Below the pieces are notes generated by a model. The model did no database searches. It worked only from the letters and a program-made list of their open reading frames with translations, and was not told where the DNA came from. Both the position numbers and the translations under genes were made by a program. Below, piece by piece: positions 1-8,006 of a stretch of DNA of 58,876 nucleotides. Source of the DNA: Terrisporobacter othiniensis (GTDB taxonomy: Bacteria; Bacillota; Clostridia; Peptostreptococcales; Peptostreptococcaceae); assembly GCF_000808015.1 (NCBI RefSeq), contig NZ_JWHR01000032.1, positions 1 to 58,876 on the forward strand, written 5' to 3'. Position 1 is the first letter of the stretch. The number at the start of each line of letters is the position of its first letter.

Positions 1-35
1 AAAATATAGATTATAAGTAAAATAGAGTAAAATAA

Positions 36-170
36 ATGGGAGTATCAAAGTACTACGTATTTGGTGTACAGTATGGTGACGCTATGAGTGGTTGTAATTA
101 TCTAGTAGATAAACAAATATTTGAAGTTTATTTGTATTATCTAGGTGATGAATTACAAAAAGTTAATTAG
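36..170 (+). CDS. Possible small ORF, 44 aa, unknown
   Basis: An ATG-to-TAG open frame of 44 codons ends 24 bases before the PucR regulator gene. The peptide is rich in tyrosine and valine, with one cysteine, and is not clearly hydrophobic. No good ribosome binding site lies upstream and I recognise no family. It could be a real small protein, a leader ORF of the regulator, or the tail of a decayed gene beginning outside the window. Confidence 0.25.
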   Translation: MGVSKYYVFGVQYGDAMSGCNYLVDKQIFEVYLYYLGDELQKVN

Positions 171-193
171 TAATAAATAGGGGGGGATAAAGC

Positions 194-1384
194 ATGAATA
201 TAACAGTAAACGACTGCTTACAACTACCTATAATGTCAGCGGCAACTGTAGTAGCAGGCAGCGGTGGACTAAACAAAAATGTATTAGGAATATCAGTTTT
301 AGAAACAAGTAAAACAATTTTAAATAGTGATAGCTATAAAGGATTTGGGGGAGAGTTAGTAGTTACAGGATTTATATCATGCTATGATGATATAGAAAGT
401 ATGTTGAGATGTGTAGAGCTATTTGCAAAAGGAGGAGATTCTGGCCTGATAATATTTTATGTTGGCATTTATCTAAAAGAAATACCCAAAGAAGTATGCG
501 AACTAGCTGATAAATTAGATTTTCCAATAATAATGATGCCTAAAAATACAGATGCTATTCCGTATTCTTATGTGATTTATGAAGTAATGCAGCTTATTTT
601 TCAGAAGAAACTAGAGGCAAATGCATGGAGAAAAAATAGTCATGAAATAGATGCAGAATTTGTACAATCCATTTTAGATGAAGATCGAATGTCACTTCAC
701 AGATTATCTTTTTATATAGATGATTATCCAGAAGATATTAGATATATGAGATATGTTTATATAGAAGAGTCATTTTTGAAAAAAGGTGAATTACTAGATA
801 AAATCAGAAGGTTTTATAAAGATAATAATATTAAGGCTTATATAGGAATATATAAAAACTCAATTGTTATTTTAATATCAAAGAAAAGTAGTTTAATAAG
901 CGATGAAATAGACAAATTATATGAATATATAGATGATATTTATGAGAGACCAATTATATCACACCTAGATAAATTAAATTCTCTAGAAGATATAATAAGT
1001 GCATATAAATTATGTGCATTTACAATGAAAGAAATAAAATTTATATTTAAAACTAAAAAATATTTTAATAGACATGAGTTATTATTTACAGAACAATGTA
1101 TTAATTTAATAAAAGACGGAGAAAGTGACATACAATATTATTTATCAATAGTAAATAAAGTTGAAAAAAGCGATAAAAATTTATATGAAACATTAGAGTC
1201 TTATTTAATAGATTACAATACTAATATTATAGAAACCTCAGAAAATATGTTTCTACATAAAAATACAGTTCAATATAGATTGAATAAAATTAAAGAAGCT
1301 ATAGGAAGTGATATATTTGAATTTCCAGCAATAAATCAATTGACTATAGCAATAGCAATAAAAAGAATTCGAAATAATAGATAG
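194..1384 (+). CDS. PucR family transcriptional regulator
   Basis: A cytoplasmic DNA-binding regulator of the PucR/CdaR type, 396 aa. Residues 1 to about 125 match the PucR N-terminal domain (start MNITVNDCLQLP, then a GGELVVTGF-like strand). The middle is a degenerate nucleotide-cyclase-like region. The C-terminus (about 340-390) holds the HTH_30 helix-turn-helix, with a segment reading FLHKNTVQYRLNKIKEAIG. A GGGGGG ribosome binding site sits just before the ATG. PucR proteins usually control purine or other nitrogen-ring catabolism. The next genes on this strand are a nucleobase-type permease, DUF917 and a hydantoinase, so control of that operon is the natural inference. A strong terminator separates the two transcripts. 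Confidence 0.85.
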   Translation: MNITVNDCLQLPIMSAATVVAGSGGLNKNVLGISVLETSKTILNSDSYKGFGGELVVTGFISCYDDIESMLRCVELFAKGGDSGLIIFYVGIYLKEIPKEVCELADKLDFPIIMMPKNTDAIPYSYVIYEVMQLIFQKKLEANAWRKNSHEIDAEFVQSILDEDRMSLHRLSFYIDDYPEDIRYMRYVYIEESFLKKGELLDKIRRFYKDNNIKAYIGIYKNSIVILISKKSSLISDEIDKLYEYIDDIYERPIISHLDKLNSLEDIISAYKLCAFTMKEIKFIFKTKKYFNRHELLFTEQCINLIKDGESDIQYYLSIVNKVEKSDKNLYETLESYLIDYNTNIIETSENMFLHKNTVQYRLNKIKEAIGSDIFEFPAINQLTIAIAIKRIRNNR

Positions 1385-1422
1385 AAAATAATAGCTAGAA
1401 AAATATATAGGTTCAATGAAAT

Positions 1423-1474
1423 AAAAATAATCTTGTTTTTTTATACAAAAAAACAAGATTATTTTTATTTTTTG
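1423..1474 (+). terminator. Rho-independent terminator after pucR-like gene
   Basis: A long, A/T-rich stem (AATAATCTTGTTTTTTT paired with its complement) with a tiny ATA loop is followed by a T-rich run. It ends the regulator transcript before the permease promoter. Confidence 0.8.
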
Positions 1475-1498
1475 CACAAAAGAATTTTCAAAAATTTC

Positions 1499-1507
1499 TG
1501 TTATAAT
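1499..1507 (+). promoter_or_regulatory. Extended -10 promoter of the permease operon
   Basis: TGTTATAAT is a perfect extended -10 (TGnTATAAT) about 40 bases ahead of the permease start. No good -35 is visible, which fits an extended -10 promoter or one needing an activator such as the upstream PucR protein. Confidence 0.55.
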
Positions 1508-1548
1508 TGATACTATTAAATTAAAATTCACAAAAGGGGATGTTTATT

Positions 1549-2805
1549 ATGGAAAATCAAGCAGTAGAAAATTACGCATTAGAGCAAGTTCCTGATGATA
1601 TGAAACGTGGATGGAAATCCATATTTTGTGTATTAGTTGCAATAGGTGTGGATTTATCATCTGTAATTTTAGGAGCGGAACTTGCAAATAGTATGCCGCT
1701 GGACAAAGCAATACTTTCAGTAGTGGTTGGTTCTTTTTTGTCAGCAATTTTGTATACATTATGCTCATTAGTAGGTTCGTCTACTAGCTTATCCACATCA
1801 ATGATAACAAAATATGTATTTGGAGATATAGGCGCAAAAATATTTTCTCTTGCCATAGGTATATCTTTACTTGGATGGTTTGGTGTACAAGTTGGATTTT
1901 TCTCAGAAAATGCTAGTTTGTTATTCAATAATTTTAATATAAATATTGATGTTAGAATTCTTAGTCTAGTTGGTGGGTTATTAATGATGAGTACAGTTAT
2001 TTATGGATATAGAGCAATGGAAAAGTTAAGTGTTTATTCAGTACCATTATTATTAGCACTTATGTTTTTAACAATACTCTTAGGATTTAAAGCAAATGGC
2101 ATTCCAACTATAGAAGCTAATATGGAACAAACTATGACTTTTGCGCAAGGTGTTTCTTTAGCTGTAAGTATAATAATTGTTGGAGCAATAATATCACCAG
2201 ATATAAGCCGTTGGGCAAAAAGTAGAAAAGATTGTACATTAGCAAGTTTCTTTGGAATTCTATTTGGAAATAGTTTTATGATTATAGTTTCCATAATTCT
2301 TGTAAAATGTATGGGAACATCAGAAATAATGAATATATTCTTAGCACTAGGATTGGCTATACCAGGAATGATAGTTTTAACATTAGCTCAATGGACAACA
2401 AATACAAGTAATATTTATTCATCAGCATTGAGTATTGCTTTAGTAGTTAAAAATATATCTCAGAAAAAATTAACAATAATCTTAGGCTTAATAGCAACAT
2501 TATTAGCTGTTTTAGGAATATATGAAGGGTTTATAAATTTTTTAAATATATTAGGAATAGTGGTGGCACCTGTTGGTGGGGTATACATAGCAGAGTACTA
2601 TATAGTTAAAAAGGCTTTTAAAAATATAGAAGATGAATCAAGTGTAAATCCTATAGTTACACGATCTATAGTAGCATGGGTAATAGGTATAGTAATAACA
2701 ACACTTTCAACTTACGGGTTTATTACATTAAGTACAATATCACCTCTAGATGGTTTTATTACAGGATTTATAGCACAAGCAATAATAGGTAAATTATCAA
2801 AATAA
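1549..2805 (+). CDS. NCS1 family cytosine/purine-type permease
   Basis: An integral membrane symporter of 418 aa with about 12 hydrophobic segments, resembling CodB-type members of the nucleobase:cation symporter-1 family. The N-terminal stretch (YALEQVPDDMKRGW) and the following GVDLSSVILGAEL segment are typical. An upstream in-frame ATG exists at 1540, but it overlaps the AAAGGGGA ribosome binding site. The ATG at 1549 has correct spacing and is preferred. It is the first gene of an operon with DUF917 and hydantoinase/oxoprolinase genes. The substrate is therefore probably a small ring compound (hydantoin, cytosine, creatinine or allantoin-like). The exact ligand cannot be read from sequence. 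Confidence 0.8.
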   Translation: MENQAVENYALEQVPDDMKRGWKSIFCVLVAIGVDLSSVILGAELANSMPLDKAILSVVVGSFLSAILYTLCSLVGSSTSLSTSMITKYVFGDIGAKIFSLAIGISLLGWFGVQVGFFSENASLLFNNFNINIDVRILSLVGGLLMMSTVIYGYRAMEKLSVYSVPLLLALMFLTILLGFKANGIPTIEANMEQTMTFAQGVSLAVSIIIVGAIISPDISRWAKSRKDCTLASFFGILFGNSFMIIVSIILVKCMGTSEIMNIFLALGLAIPGMIVLTLAQWTTNTSNIYSSALSIALVVKNISQKKLTIILGLIATLLAVLGIYEGFINFLNILGIVVAPVGGVYIAEYYIVKKAFKNIEDESSVNPIVTRSIVAWVIGIVITTLSTYGFITLSTISPLDGFITGFIAQAIIGKLSK

Positions 2806-2816
2806 GGAGTGAAATA

Positions 2817-3896
2817 ATGAGACTATTAACAGAAGAAAGTATAGAGAAGATTGCAATAGGAGCAGCTGTATTAGGAACAGGGGGTGGAGGTGACCCATAT
2901 GTAGGAAAGTTGTTAGCCAAACAAGCTATAAAAAAATATGGACCAGTTAAACTTATATCTATTGAAGAATTAGAAGATGATGCCCTTGTAGTTCCTGTTT
3001 CGGGAATGGGGGCACCAACTATTACTATAGAAAAGCTTCTTTCTGAAGTTGAATTAACTGCTCCACTGGAAAAGATGGAAGAATTATTAAATAAAAAAGT
3101 TGATGTTATTATCCCTATAGAAATAGGGGGGATAAACTCATTAATGCCAATTGCAGTGGCAGCTCAAAAAGGATTGCCAATATTAGATGCAGATGCTATG
3201 GGAAGAGCCTTCCCAGAAGCACAAATGGTTACATTTTATTTGGCAGGATATAAAAGTTCACCAGTAACCATGGCAGACGAAAAAGGTAATACAGTAGTAA
3301 TTTATCCTAAGGATGGAATTTGGGCTGAAAGATTGGCTAGAACATTAACTATAGAAATGGGAGGAAGTTCTTCTGTGTCTGACTATGCCTTAAGTGGAAA
3401 GCAAGTAAAAAGTGCTGTCGTAGAAAATACCTTAACCATAGCAGAAAATATAGGCAAAACTTTAATGGAAAATAGATCTAATGCTCAAGTAGGCATTAAT
3501 AAAATGTTAGAAGACTTAAAAGGATATAAATTATTTGAAGGAAAAATAGTTGATATAAAAAGAGAATTAAAAGGTGGATTTACAAGAGGTCATGCTTATT
3601 TTAAAGGCATAAATGAATACACAGGAGATTATACAATACTTTTCCAAAATGAGCATTTAATTGCAAAGAAAGATGATGAAATCTTATGTACTACGCCAGA
3701 TTTAATAGCAGTATTAGATTTAGAGACAGGTATTCCAATAACTACAGAAAGAATGAAATATGGTTCAAGAGTAGTTGTGGTAGCTTTTCCTTGTAATTAT
3801 CAATGGAGAAGTGAAAAAGGATTAGAAGTAGCAGGACCTAAATATTTTGGATATGAAGTAGATTATGTACCAGTAGAAAAAATTCAAGGAAAATAA
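2817..3896 (+). CDS. DUF917 family protein (S-methyl thiohydantoin desulfurase-like)
   Basis: A soluble 359 aa protein of the DUF917 family. It shows the glycine-rich start GAAVLGTGGGGDPYVGK and the conserved PVSGMGAPT segment. DUF917 members are almost always encoded next to hydantoinase/oxoprolinase proteins, as here (4 bases upstream of the next ORF frame). A related domain has been described as a thiohydantoin desulfurase. The gene lies 11 bases after the permease with a GGAG ribosome binding site, so it is cotranscribed. The actual substrate is unknown. Confidence 0.85.
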   Translation: MRLLTEESIEKIAIGAAVLGTGGGGDPYVGKLLAKQAIKKYGPVKLISIEELEDDALVVPVSGMGAPTITIEKLLSEVELTAPLEKMEELLNKKVDVIIPIEIGGINSLMPIAVAAQKGLPILDADAMGRAFPEAQMVTFYLAGYKSSPVTMADEKGNTVVIYPKDGIWAERLARTLTIEMGGSSSVSDYALSGKQVKSAVVENTLTIAENIGKTLMENRSNAQVGINKMLEDLKGYKLFEGKIVDIKRELKGGFTRGHAYFKGINEYTGDYTILFQNEHLIAKKDDEILCTTPDLIAVLDLETGIPITTERMKYGSRVVVVAFPCNYQWRSEKGLEVAGPKYFGYEVDYVPVEKIQGK

Positions 3897-3917
3897 TTTG
3901 TGGGAGGAATATTTGGA

Positions 3918-5465
3918 ATGTATCGTATAGGAATTGACGTTGGAGGAACAAACACAGATGCGTGTATATTAGATAAAGATTTAAATGTAGTTAATTCTGT
4001 AAAAATGCCAACTACAGATGATGTGGAAAGTGGAATATACAACTCATTAAAAAAAGTTTTAGAAGAAAGTAAAATAGATTCTTCTTTAATAAAATATGTT
4101 ATGCTCGGAACAACTCATTGTACAAATGCAATAGTAGAAAGAAAAAGATTAAATAACGTAGCTATGATAAGGATAGCAAAACCAGCAACAGTTGCAATAA
4201 ATCCGTTTATTGATTGGCCAGAAGATTTAAGACAAAAAGTTGAATTAGACTCCATAATAGTATCAGGCGGATATGAATTTGATGGAAGAATAATCTCTGA
4301 ATTATGTAAAGATGAAGTAGTAGAATTTTGTGAAAAAGTAAAAGGAAAAGCAGAAAGTGTTGCTATAAGTGGTGTATTTTCACCAGTAAATAATGAGCAA
4401 GAAAAACAAGTAGCCAAATGGGTTAGAGAGGTTTTAGGAGAGGATATTCCAATATCTCTATCTAATGAAATTGGAAATGTGGGAATTTTAGAAAGAGAAA
4501 ATGCAGCTATTTTAAACTCGGCACTATCAAAAGTAGGAAAAGATGTTTCCCTTGGATTAAAAAAATCTTTACATCAATTAAATATAGATGCACAAATTTA
4601 TTTTAGTCAAAATGATGGAACTTTGATGAATTTAGAATACACAGTTAAATACCCTATATTTACTATAGGATGTGGTGTTACAAACTCCATAAGAGGAGCA
4701 TCATTTTTATCTAAAGTAAAAAATGCCGTAGTGTTAGATGTGGGTGGTACAACTAGTGATTTAGGTATTTTACAAAATGGATTTCCAAGAGAATCAGCCA
4801 TAGCAGTAGAAGTTGGTGGAGTACATACAAACTTTAGAATGCCTGATATTATATCCATAGGTCTGGCAGGAGGAACTTGTGTAAAAGGTGATATAAATTC
4901 TTTTAAAATAGGGCCAGAAAGTGTGGGTTATAAGATAACAGAAGAAGCCTTAGTATTTGGAGGAAATACACTAACTCTATCAGATGTAGCTACAAAATTA
5001 GGAAGAGCTTTTGGTGATAAAATAAATAATGTATCTGATTTAGATATAAAATATTGTGAATTGATACAAGAAAAAGTTAAAACTACACTTGAAGACTTAA
5101 TAGATCAAATGAAAACTAATCAAGATGATGTGGACTTAGTATTAACTGGTGGAGGAAGCATAATTGTACCAGAGAAACTACAAGGAGTTAAAAATATAAT
5201 TATACCACCACATTATAATGCAGCCAATGCCATAGGTGCAGCTCTTGGTCAAGTAAGTGGTGATGTTGAAAAAGTATATAGTTTAGATAAAATATCAAGA
5301 GAAGATGCTATAAACGAGGTAAAAGAAGAAGCAATAAAAAAAGCTCAAATGGCAGGGGCCAAGCTTGATAGTATATCTGTATTATTTATTGAAGATGTGC
5401 CTTTAGCTTATCTTCCTGGAAATGCCATAAGAATAAAAATAAAAGTTGTAGGAGATTTAGTATAA
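3918..5465 (+). CDS. Hydantoinase/oxoprolinase family protein
   Basis: A 515 aa ATP-dependent ring-opening enzyme of the HyuA/OplA type. The N-terminal Hydant_A_N domain begins YRIGIDVGGTNTDACILD, a sugar-kinase-like phosphate-binding motif. The central hydantoinase_A domain carries VLDVGGTTSDLGIL around residue 275. A GTG at 3900 extends the frame, but GGGAGGAA at 3902-3909 is the ribosome binding site, so the ATG at 3918 is preferred. The usual HyuB partner is absent. Stand-alone HyuA-like proteins paired with DUF917 are common in anaerobes. It ends the operon at a bidirectional terminator. Confidence 0.87.
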   Translation: MYRIGIDVGGTNTDACILDKDLNVVNSVKMPTTDDVESGIYNSLKKVLEESKIDSSLIKYVMLGTTHCTNAIVERKRLNNVAMIRIAKPATVAINPFIDWPEDLRQKVELDSIIVSGGYEFDGRIISELCKDEVVEFCEKVKGKAESVAISGVFSPVNNEQEKQVAKWVREVLGEDIPISLSNEIGNVGILERENAAILNSALSKVGKDVSLGLKKSLHQLNIDAQIYFSQNDGTLMNLEYTVKYPIFTIGCGVTNSIRGASFLSKVKNAVVLDVGGTTSDLGILQNGFPRESAIAVEVGGVHTNFRMPDIISIGLAGGTCVKGDINSFKIGPESVGYKITEEALVFGGNTLTLSDVATKLGRAFGDKINNVSDLDIKYCELIQEKVKTTLEDLIDQMKTNQDDVDLVLTGGGSIIVPEKLQGVKNIIIPPHYNAANAIGAALGQVSGDVEKVYSLDKISREDAINEVKEEAIKKAQMAGAKLDSISVLFIEDVPLAYLPGNAIRIKIKVVGDLV

Positions 5466-5467
5466 AT

Positions 5468-5508
5468 AAAAAACTCTATTTTAGCTATATAGTTAGAATA
5501 GAGTTTTT
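5468..5508. terminator. Bidirectional terminator between hydantoinase and Crp genes
   Basis: AAAAAACTCTATT pairs with AATAGAGTTTTT around a 16-base loop. A/T tails on both sides serve the two convergent genes. Confidence 0.85.
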
Positions 5509-5601
5509 CTAGTGACTAAATATTTAATTTATTTATAGCAACAGGAATATACAATTAATTATTATATTACAATGAATTACTCATAGATAGACACTACAAT
5601 T

Positions 5602-6276
5602 TTATAAAATTGTAAAGGTTTTATTGTTTAGCTCAATAATACCTTCATTTTTCATATTAGATAATTCTCTCATTAGAGAAGATCTGTTTACACCTAAATA
5701 TTCAGCAAATTTTGATTTACTAAAAGGTATTTTAACTTTATTAGAACTATATTTTTCAGATTCATAAGCTAAAAATGTCATTATTTTTTCACGAATATTT
5801 TTCTTTGATAAAATTTCTAGTTTATTTATTAATAGCATATTGTTTTCAACAATCTCATTAAGAAGATTTTCTCTAAATAATAACCTACAAGCGCAAGTAT
5901 TCTTACAATTATCAGTGCTATATTTTTTATGAAAAGGGAGGCATAGAATTTTACAGTCACTAGAACATCTATAAGTGTATGGACTTATGGATGGTTTATC
6001 TAAAACTATTTGTTCACCGAAGAAATTTCCTTCATAAATATCTAACATATATGTATTATTTCCTAAAATATCTATTTTTTCTATGGAGACACTTCCTGAA
6101 ATTATTATGCATAGAGAGTCTACTTTATTTCCTTGTAAAAAAACAATTTGATTTTTATCATAGAATTTATAATATGCCCCACAGCACTTTAAAAGATGCT
6201 CCAAATGTTCTAAAGGGAATTTTGAAAAAATATTAAGTTTAGTAAGTGTATTCATGTCTTTATATACATCAATCAT
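5602..6276 (-). CDS. Crp/Fnr family transcriptional regulator, cysteine-rich
   Basis: A cyclic-nucleotide-binding-fold regulator of about 224 aa with a C-terminal winged helix (AEYLGVNRSSLMRELSNMKNEG). A GTG at 6288 extends the frame by four codons, but it overlaps the AAGGTGGG ribosome binding site. The ATG at 6276 is therefore chosen. The sensor domain has cysteines around residues 108, 112 and 116 and a C-N-K-N-T-C-A-C cluster near 128-134 (numbering from the GTG). This suggests a metal, iron-sulfur or heme ligand rather than cAMP. It diverges from the methyltransferase/FmdE/ABC operon. A palindrome between them (6375-6390) is the likely binding site. The inducer is unknown. Confidence 0.85.
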   Translation of the reverse strand: MIDVYKDMNTLTKLNIFSKFPLEHLEHLLKCCGAYYKFYDKNQIVFLQGNKVDSLCIIISGSVSIEKIDILGNNTYMLDIYEGNFFGEQIVLDKPSISPYTYRCSSDCKILCLPFHKKYSTDNCKNTCACRLLFRENLLNEIVENNMLLINKLEILSKKNIREKIMTFLAYESEKYSSNKVKIPFSKSKFAEYLGVNRSSLMRELSNMKNEGIIELNNKTFTIL

Positions 6277-6374
6277 TATATTACCCACCTTATTTATTTT
6301 AATATCTTATTAATTTAAATATTATCTTAAATTTCTTAAAAAAACATCAAATTTCTCAAAATAATTTATAAAAG

Positions 6375-6390
6375 TGTTGCATTTGCAACA
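6375..6390. promoter_or_regulatory. Palindromic operator candidate for the Crp/Fnr regulator
   Basis: TGTTGCA-TT-TGCAACA is a perfect 7-bp inverted repeat with a 2-base spacer, lying in the divergent intergenic region. Its centre (6382.5) is 41.5 bases before a start point expected from a TACTAT -10 element at 6412-6417. That is the classic class II activation geometry of Crp/Fnr proteins. Confidence 0.6.
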
Positions 6391-6411
6391 TATAAGCTAA
6401 GATAATTGGAT

Positions 6412-6417
6412 TACTAT
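6412..6417 (+). promoter_or_regulatory. Candidate -10 element of the methyltransferase/FmdE/ABC operon
   Basis: TACTAT matches four of six consensus -10 bases. No good -35 is present; the position is instead occupied by the palindrome at 6375-6390. This is as expected for an activator-dependent promoter. Confidence 0.4.
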
Positions 6418-6478
6418 TAATATTAAGTAAGATTACTTTGAAAAGTTAATTTTAAAATTTAATAAGAAAATAATATCT

Positions 6479-6534
6479 AGCCCGAAGGCTGAATAAATTT
6501 GTTATGAAGACGCTAATTTGAAAGCGTCTTTTTT
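6479..6534 (+). promoter_or_regulatory. Leader hairpin plus intrinsic terminator (attenuator candidate)
   Basis: A small AGCC-CGAA-GGCT hairpin (6479-6490) is followed by an AAGACGC/GCGTCTT stem (6507-6530) with a T run. This lies directly before the ribosome binding site of the methyltransferase gene. No gene ends upstream on this strand, so the terminator lies inside a 5' leader. It does not match a riboswitch class that I recognise. Confidence 0.5.
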
Positions 6535-6552
6535 GTTGTGAGGAGGGGTTAA

Positions 6553-7365
6553 ATGCAGTTAGATAATATTCGTAATTTATGGAAAAATGATAGTGTTAAC
6601 AAAAAAGCAAGTGTTGACTTATGGAATTCTATGGCAGGAAGCTTCAACAAATTTGTAGTTCCCACAGTAGAAAGTAGTAAGTTTTTAAAACTGGTATCAG
6701 ATAACAATATGATAAAATCTAATTTTAAAGTGTTAGACGTGGGGTGTGGAGTTGGAAAATATTCTATTGCTTTATCAAATTTATGTGAAAAAATTATAGG
6801 AATAGATTTATCACCAAAGATGATTGAAAATGCAAAGAGCAATAAAGAAGAATATAAGATAAATAATATAGAATTTTACTGTGAAGACTGGGCAGATATG
6901 GATTTAGATGAGAGAGGATTTGAAAATAATTTTGATTTAGTTTTTGCTCACATGACTCCAGCAGTAAATAGTGCAGAAACATTTGAAAAACTATCAAAAG
7001 CTAGTAAAAAATACTGCGTATTATGTAAACCGACTAGAAGGAGCGATCCTGTATCTGAAAAAGTAAAAGAGCTAGTAGGTATAAATAATAATAAAGAAAG
7101 TTGTGATATGGATATAGCCTATGCATTTGAAATGCTATGGTTACAAGGGTATGAACCAAAGGTAGAATATGAGAAACAAGTTTGGAATATGGAAAAAACA
7201 CTTGAAGAAGCTTTTGAATTATATATAAATAGAGTCAAATCATATAAAGATATTACCCTAGAGGAAGAAGAAATTATAAAAAAATATTTAGAGTCAATAA
7301 GCAAAGATGGAGTAGTTAGTGAAGATGTAAACACAACTATAGCAACTTTATATTGGCAAGTATAG
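6553..7365 (+). CDS. Class I SAM-dependent methyltransferase
   Basis: A 270 aa Rossmann-fold methyltransferase. Motif I reads VLDVGCGVGKYSIAL (about residues 61-75), followed by an acidic strand end IIGIDLSPKM. The ribosome binding site GAGGAGGGG precedes the ATG. It is the first gene of an operon with an FmdE protein 12 bases later and then a FecCD-type ABC importer. The target is unknown. Given its neighbours, a small molecule such as a metallophore, corrinoid or tetrapyrrole is more likely than DNA or RNA, but this is inference. Confidence 0.8.
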   Translation: MQLDNIRNLWKNDSVNKKASVDLWNSMAGSFNKFVVPTVESSKFLKLVSDNNMIKSNFKVLDVGCGVGKYSIALSNLCEKIIGIDLSPKMIENAKSNKEEYKINNIEFYCEDWADMDLDERGFENNFDLVFAHMTPAVNSAETFEKLSKASKKYCVLCKPTRRSDPVSEKVKELVGINNNKESCDMDIAYAFEMLWLQGYEPKVEYEKQVWNMEKTLEEAFELYINRVKSYKDITLEEEEIIKKYLESISKDGVVSEDVNTTIATLYWQV

Positions 7366-7377
7366 GAGGAAAATAAA

Positions 7378-7902
7378 ATGGATAAAAAATTATGGGAAAA
7401 AGCAGTGGAGTTTCATGGACATGAGTGTCCAGGTCTTGCAATAGGAGTAAGAGCTTGTGAGGCGATAATGGAGAAAATGGGTATTACATGTGCAAAAGAT
7501 GAAGAAATAGTTTGTATTACAGAAAATGATGCTTGTGGAGTAGATGCAATTCAATCATTACTTGGATGCTCCATAGGAAAAGGAAATTTAATTTATAGAG
7601 GAACAGGAAAACAAGCATTTTCATTCTTCAACAGAAAAAATGGTGAAAAATTACGTCTTTATTTTAAAGGAGTAAGTAATGTAGAGGATAGAGATGCTAA
7701 ACAAAAGTTTATTTTAGAAGGACCAATAGATGAAATATTTGACTTTTCAGTGCCAAAGTTTGATTTACCAGAGGAAGCTCGTATTTTTACAAGTATAGAA
7801 TGCGACTGTTGTAAAGAAAAAGCGCCAGAGCATAAGATGCATTTACAAGGTGGCAAAACAGTTTGTGAAGATTGCTTCAATCCATATAACAGAGGCTGGT
7901 AG
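7378..7902 (+). CDS. FmdE family protein with C-terminal zinc ribbon
   Basis: A 174 aa protein of the FmdE family, named for a subunit of molybdenum formylmethanofuran dehydrogenase but also found alone in bacteria. The N-terminal domain has the signature FHGHECPGLAIGVRAC and a second cluster ENDACGVDAIQSLLGC, both probable metal ligands. The C-terminal 40 residues form a treble-clef or zinc-ribbon finger (C-D-C-C, then C-E-D-C). Formylmethanofuran dehydrogenase is not expected in this organism. The link to an ABC metal/cofactor importer suggests metal or cofactor handling after uptake. The exact role is unknown. Confidence 0.85.
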   Translation: MDKKLWEKAVEFHGHECPGLAIGVRACEAIMEKMGITCAKDEEIVCITENDACGVDAIQSLLGCSIGKGNLIYRGTGKQAFSFFNRKNGEKLRLYFKGVSNVEDRDAKQKFILEGPIDEIFDFSVPKFDLPEEARIFTSIECDCCKEKAPEHKMHLQGGKTVCEDCFNPYNRGW

Positions 7903-8006
7903 TTTGAAATAATAAGAGAAGTTGGTAGCTTTAATAAATAACAAAATAATAGCAGATAATTATAGTTTTATTAAGCAATAAAATAAAAATGTGAGGGGGA
8001 ATTAAT

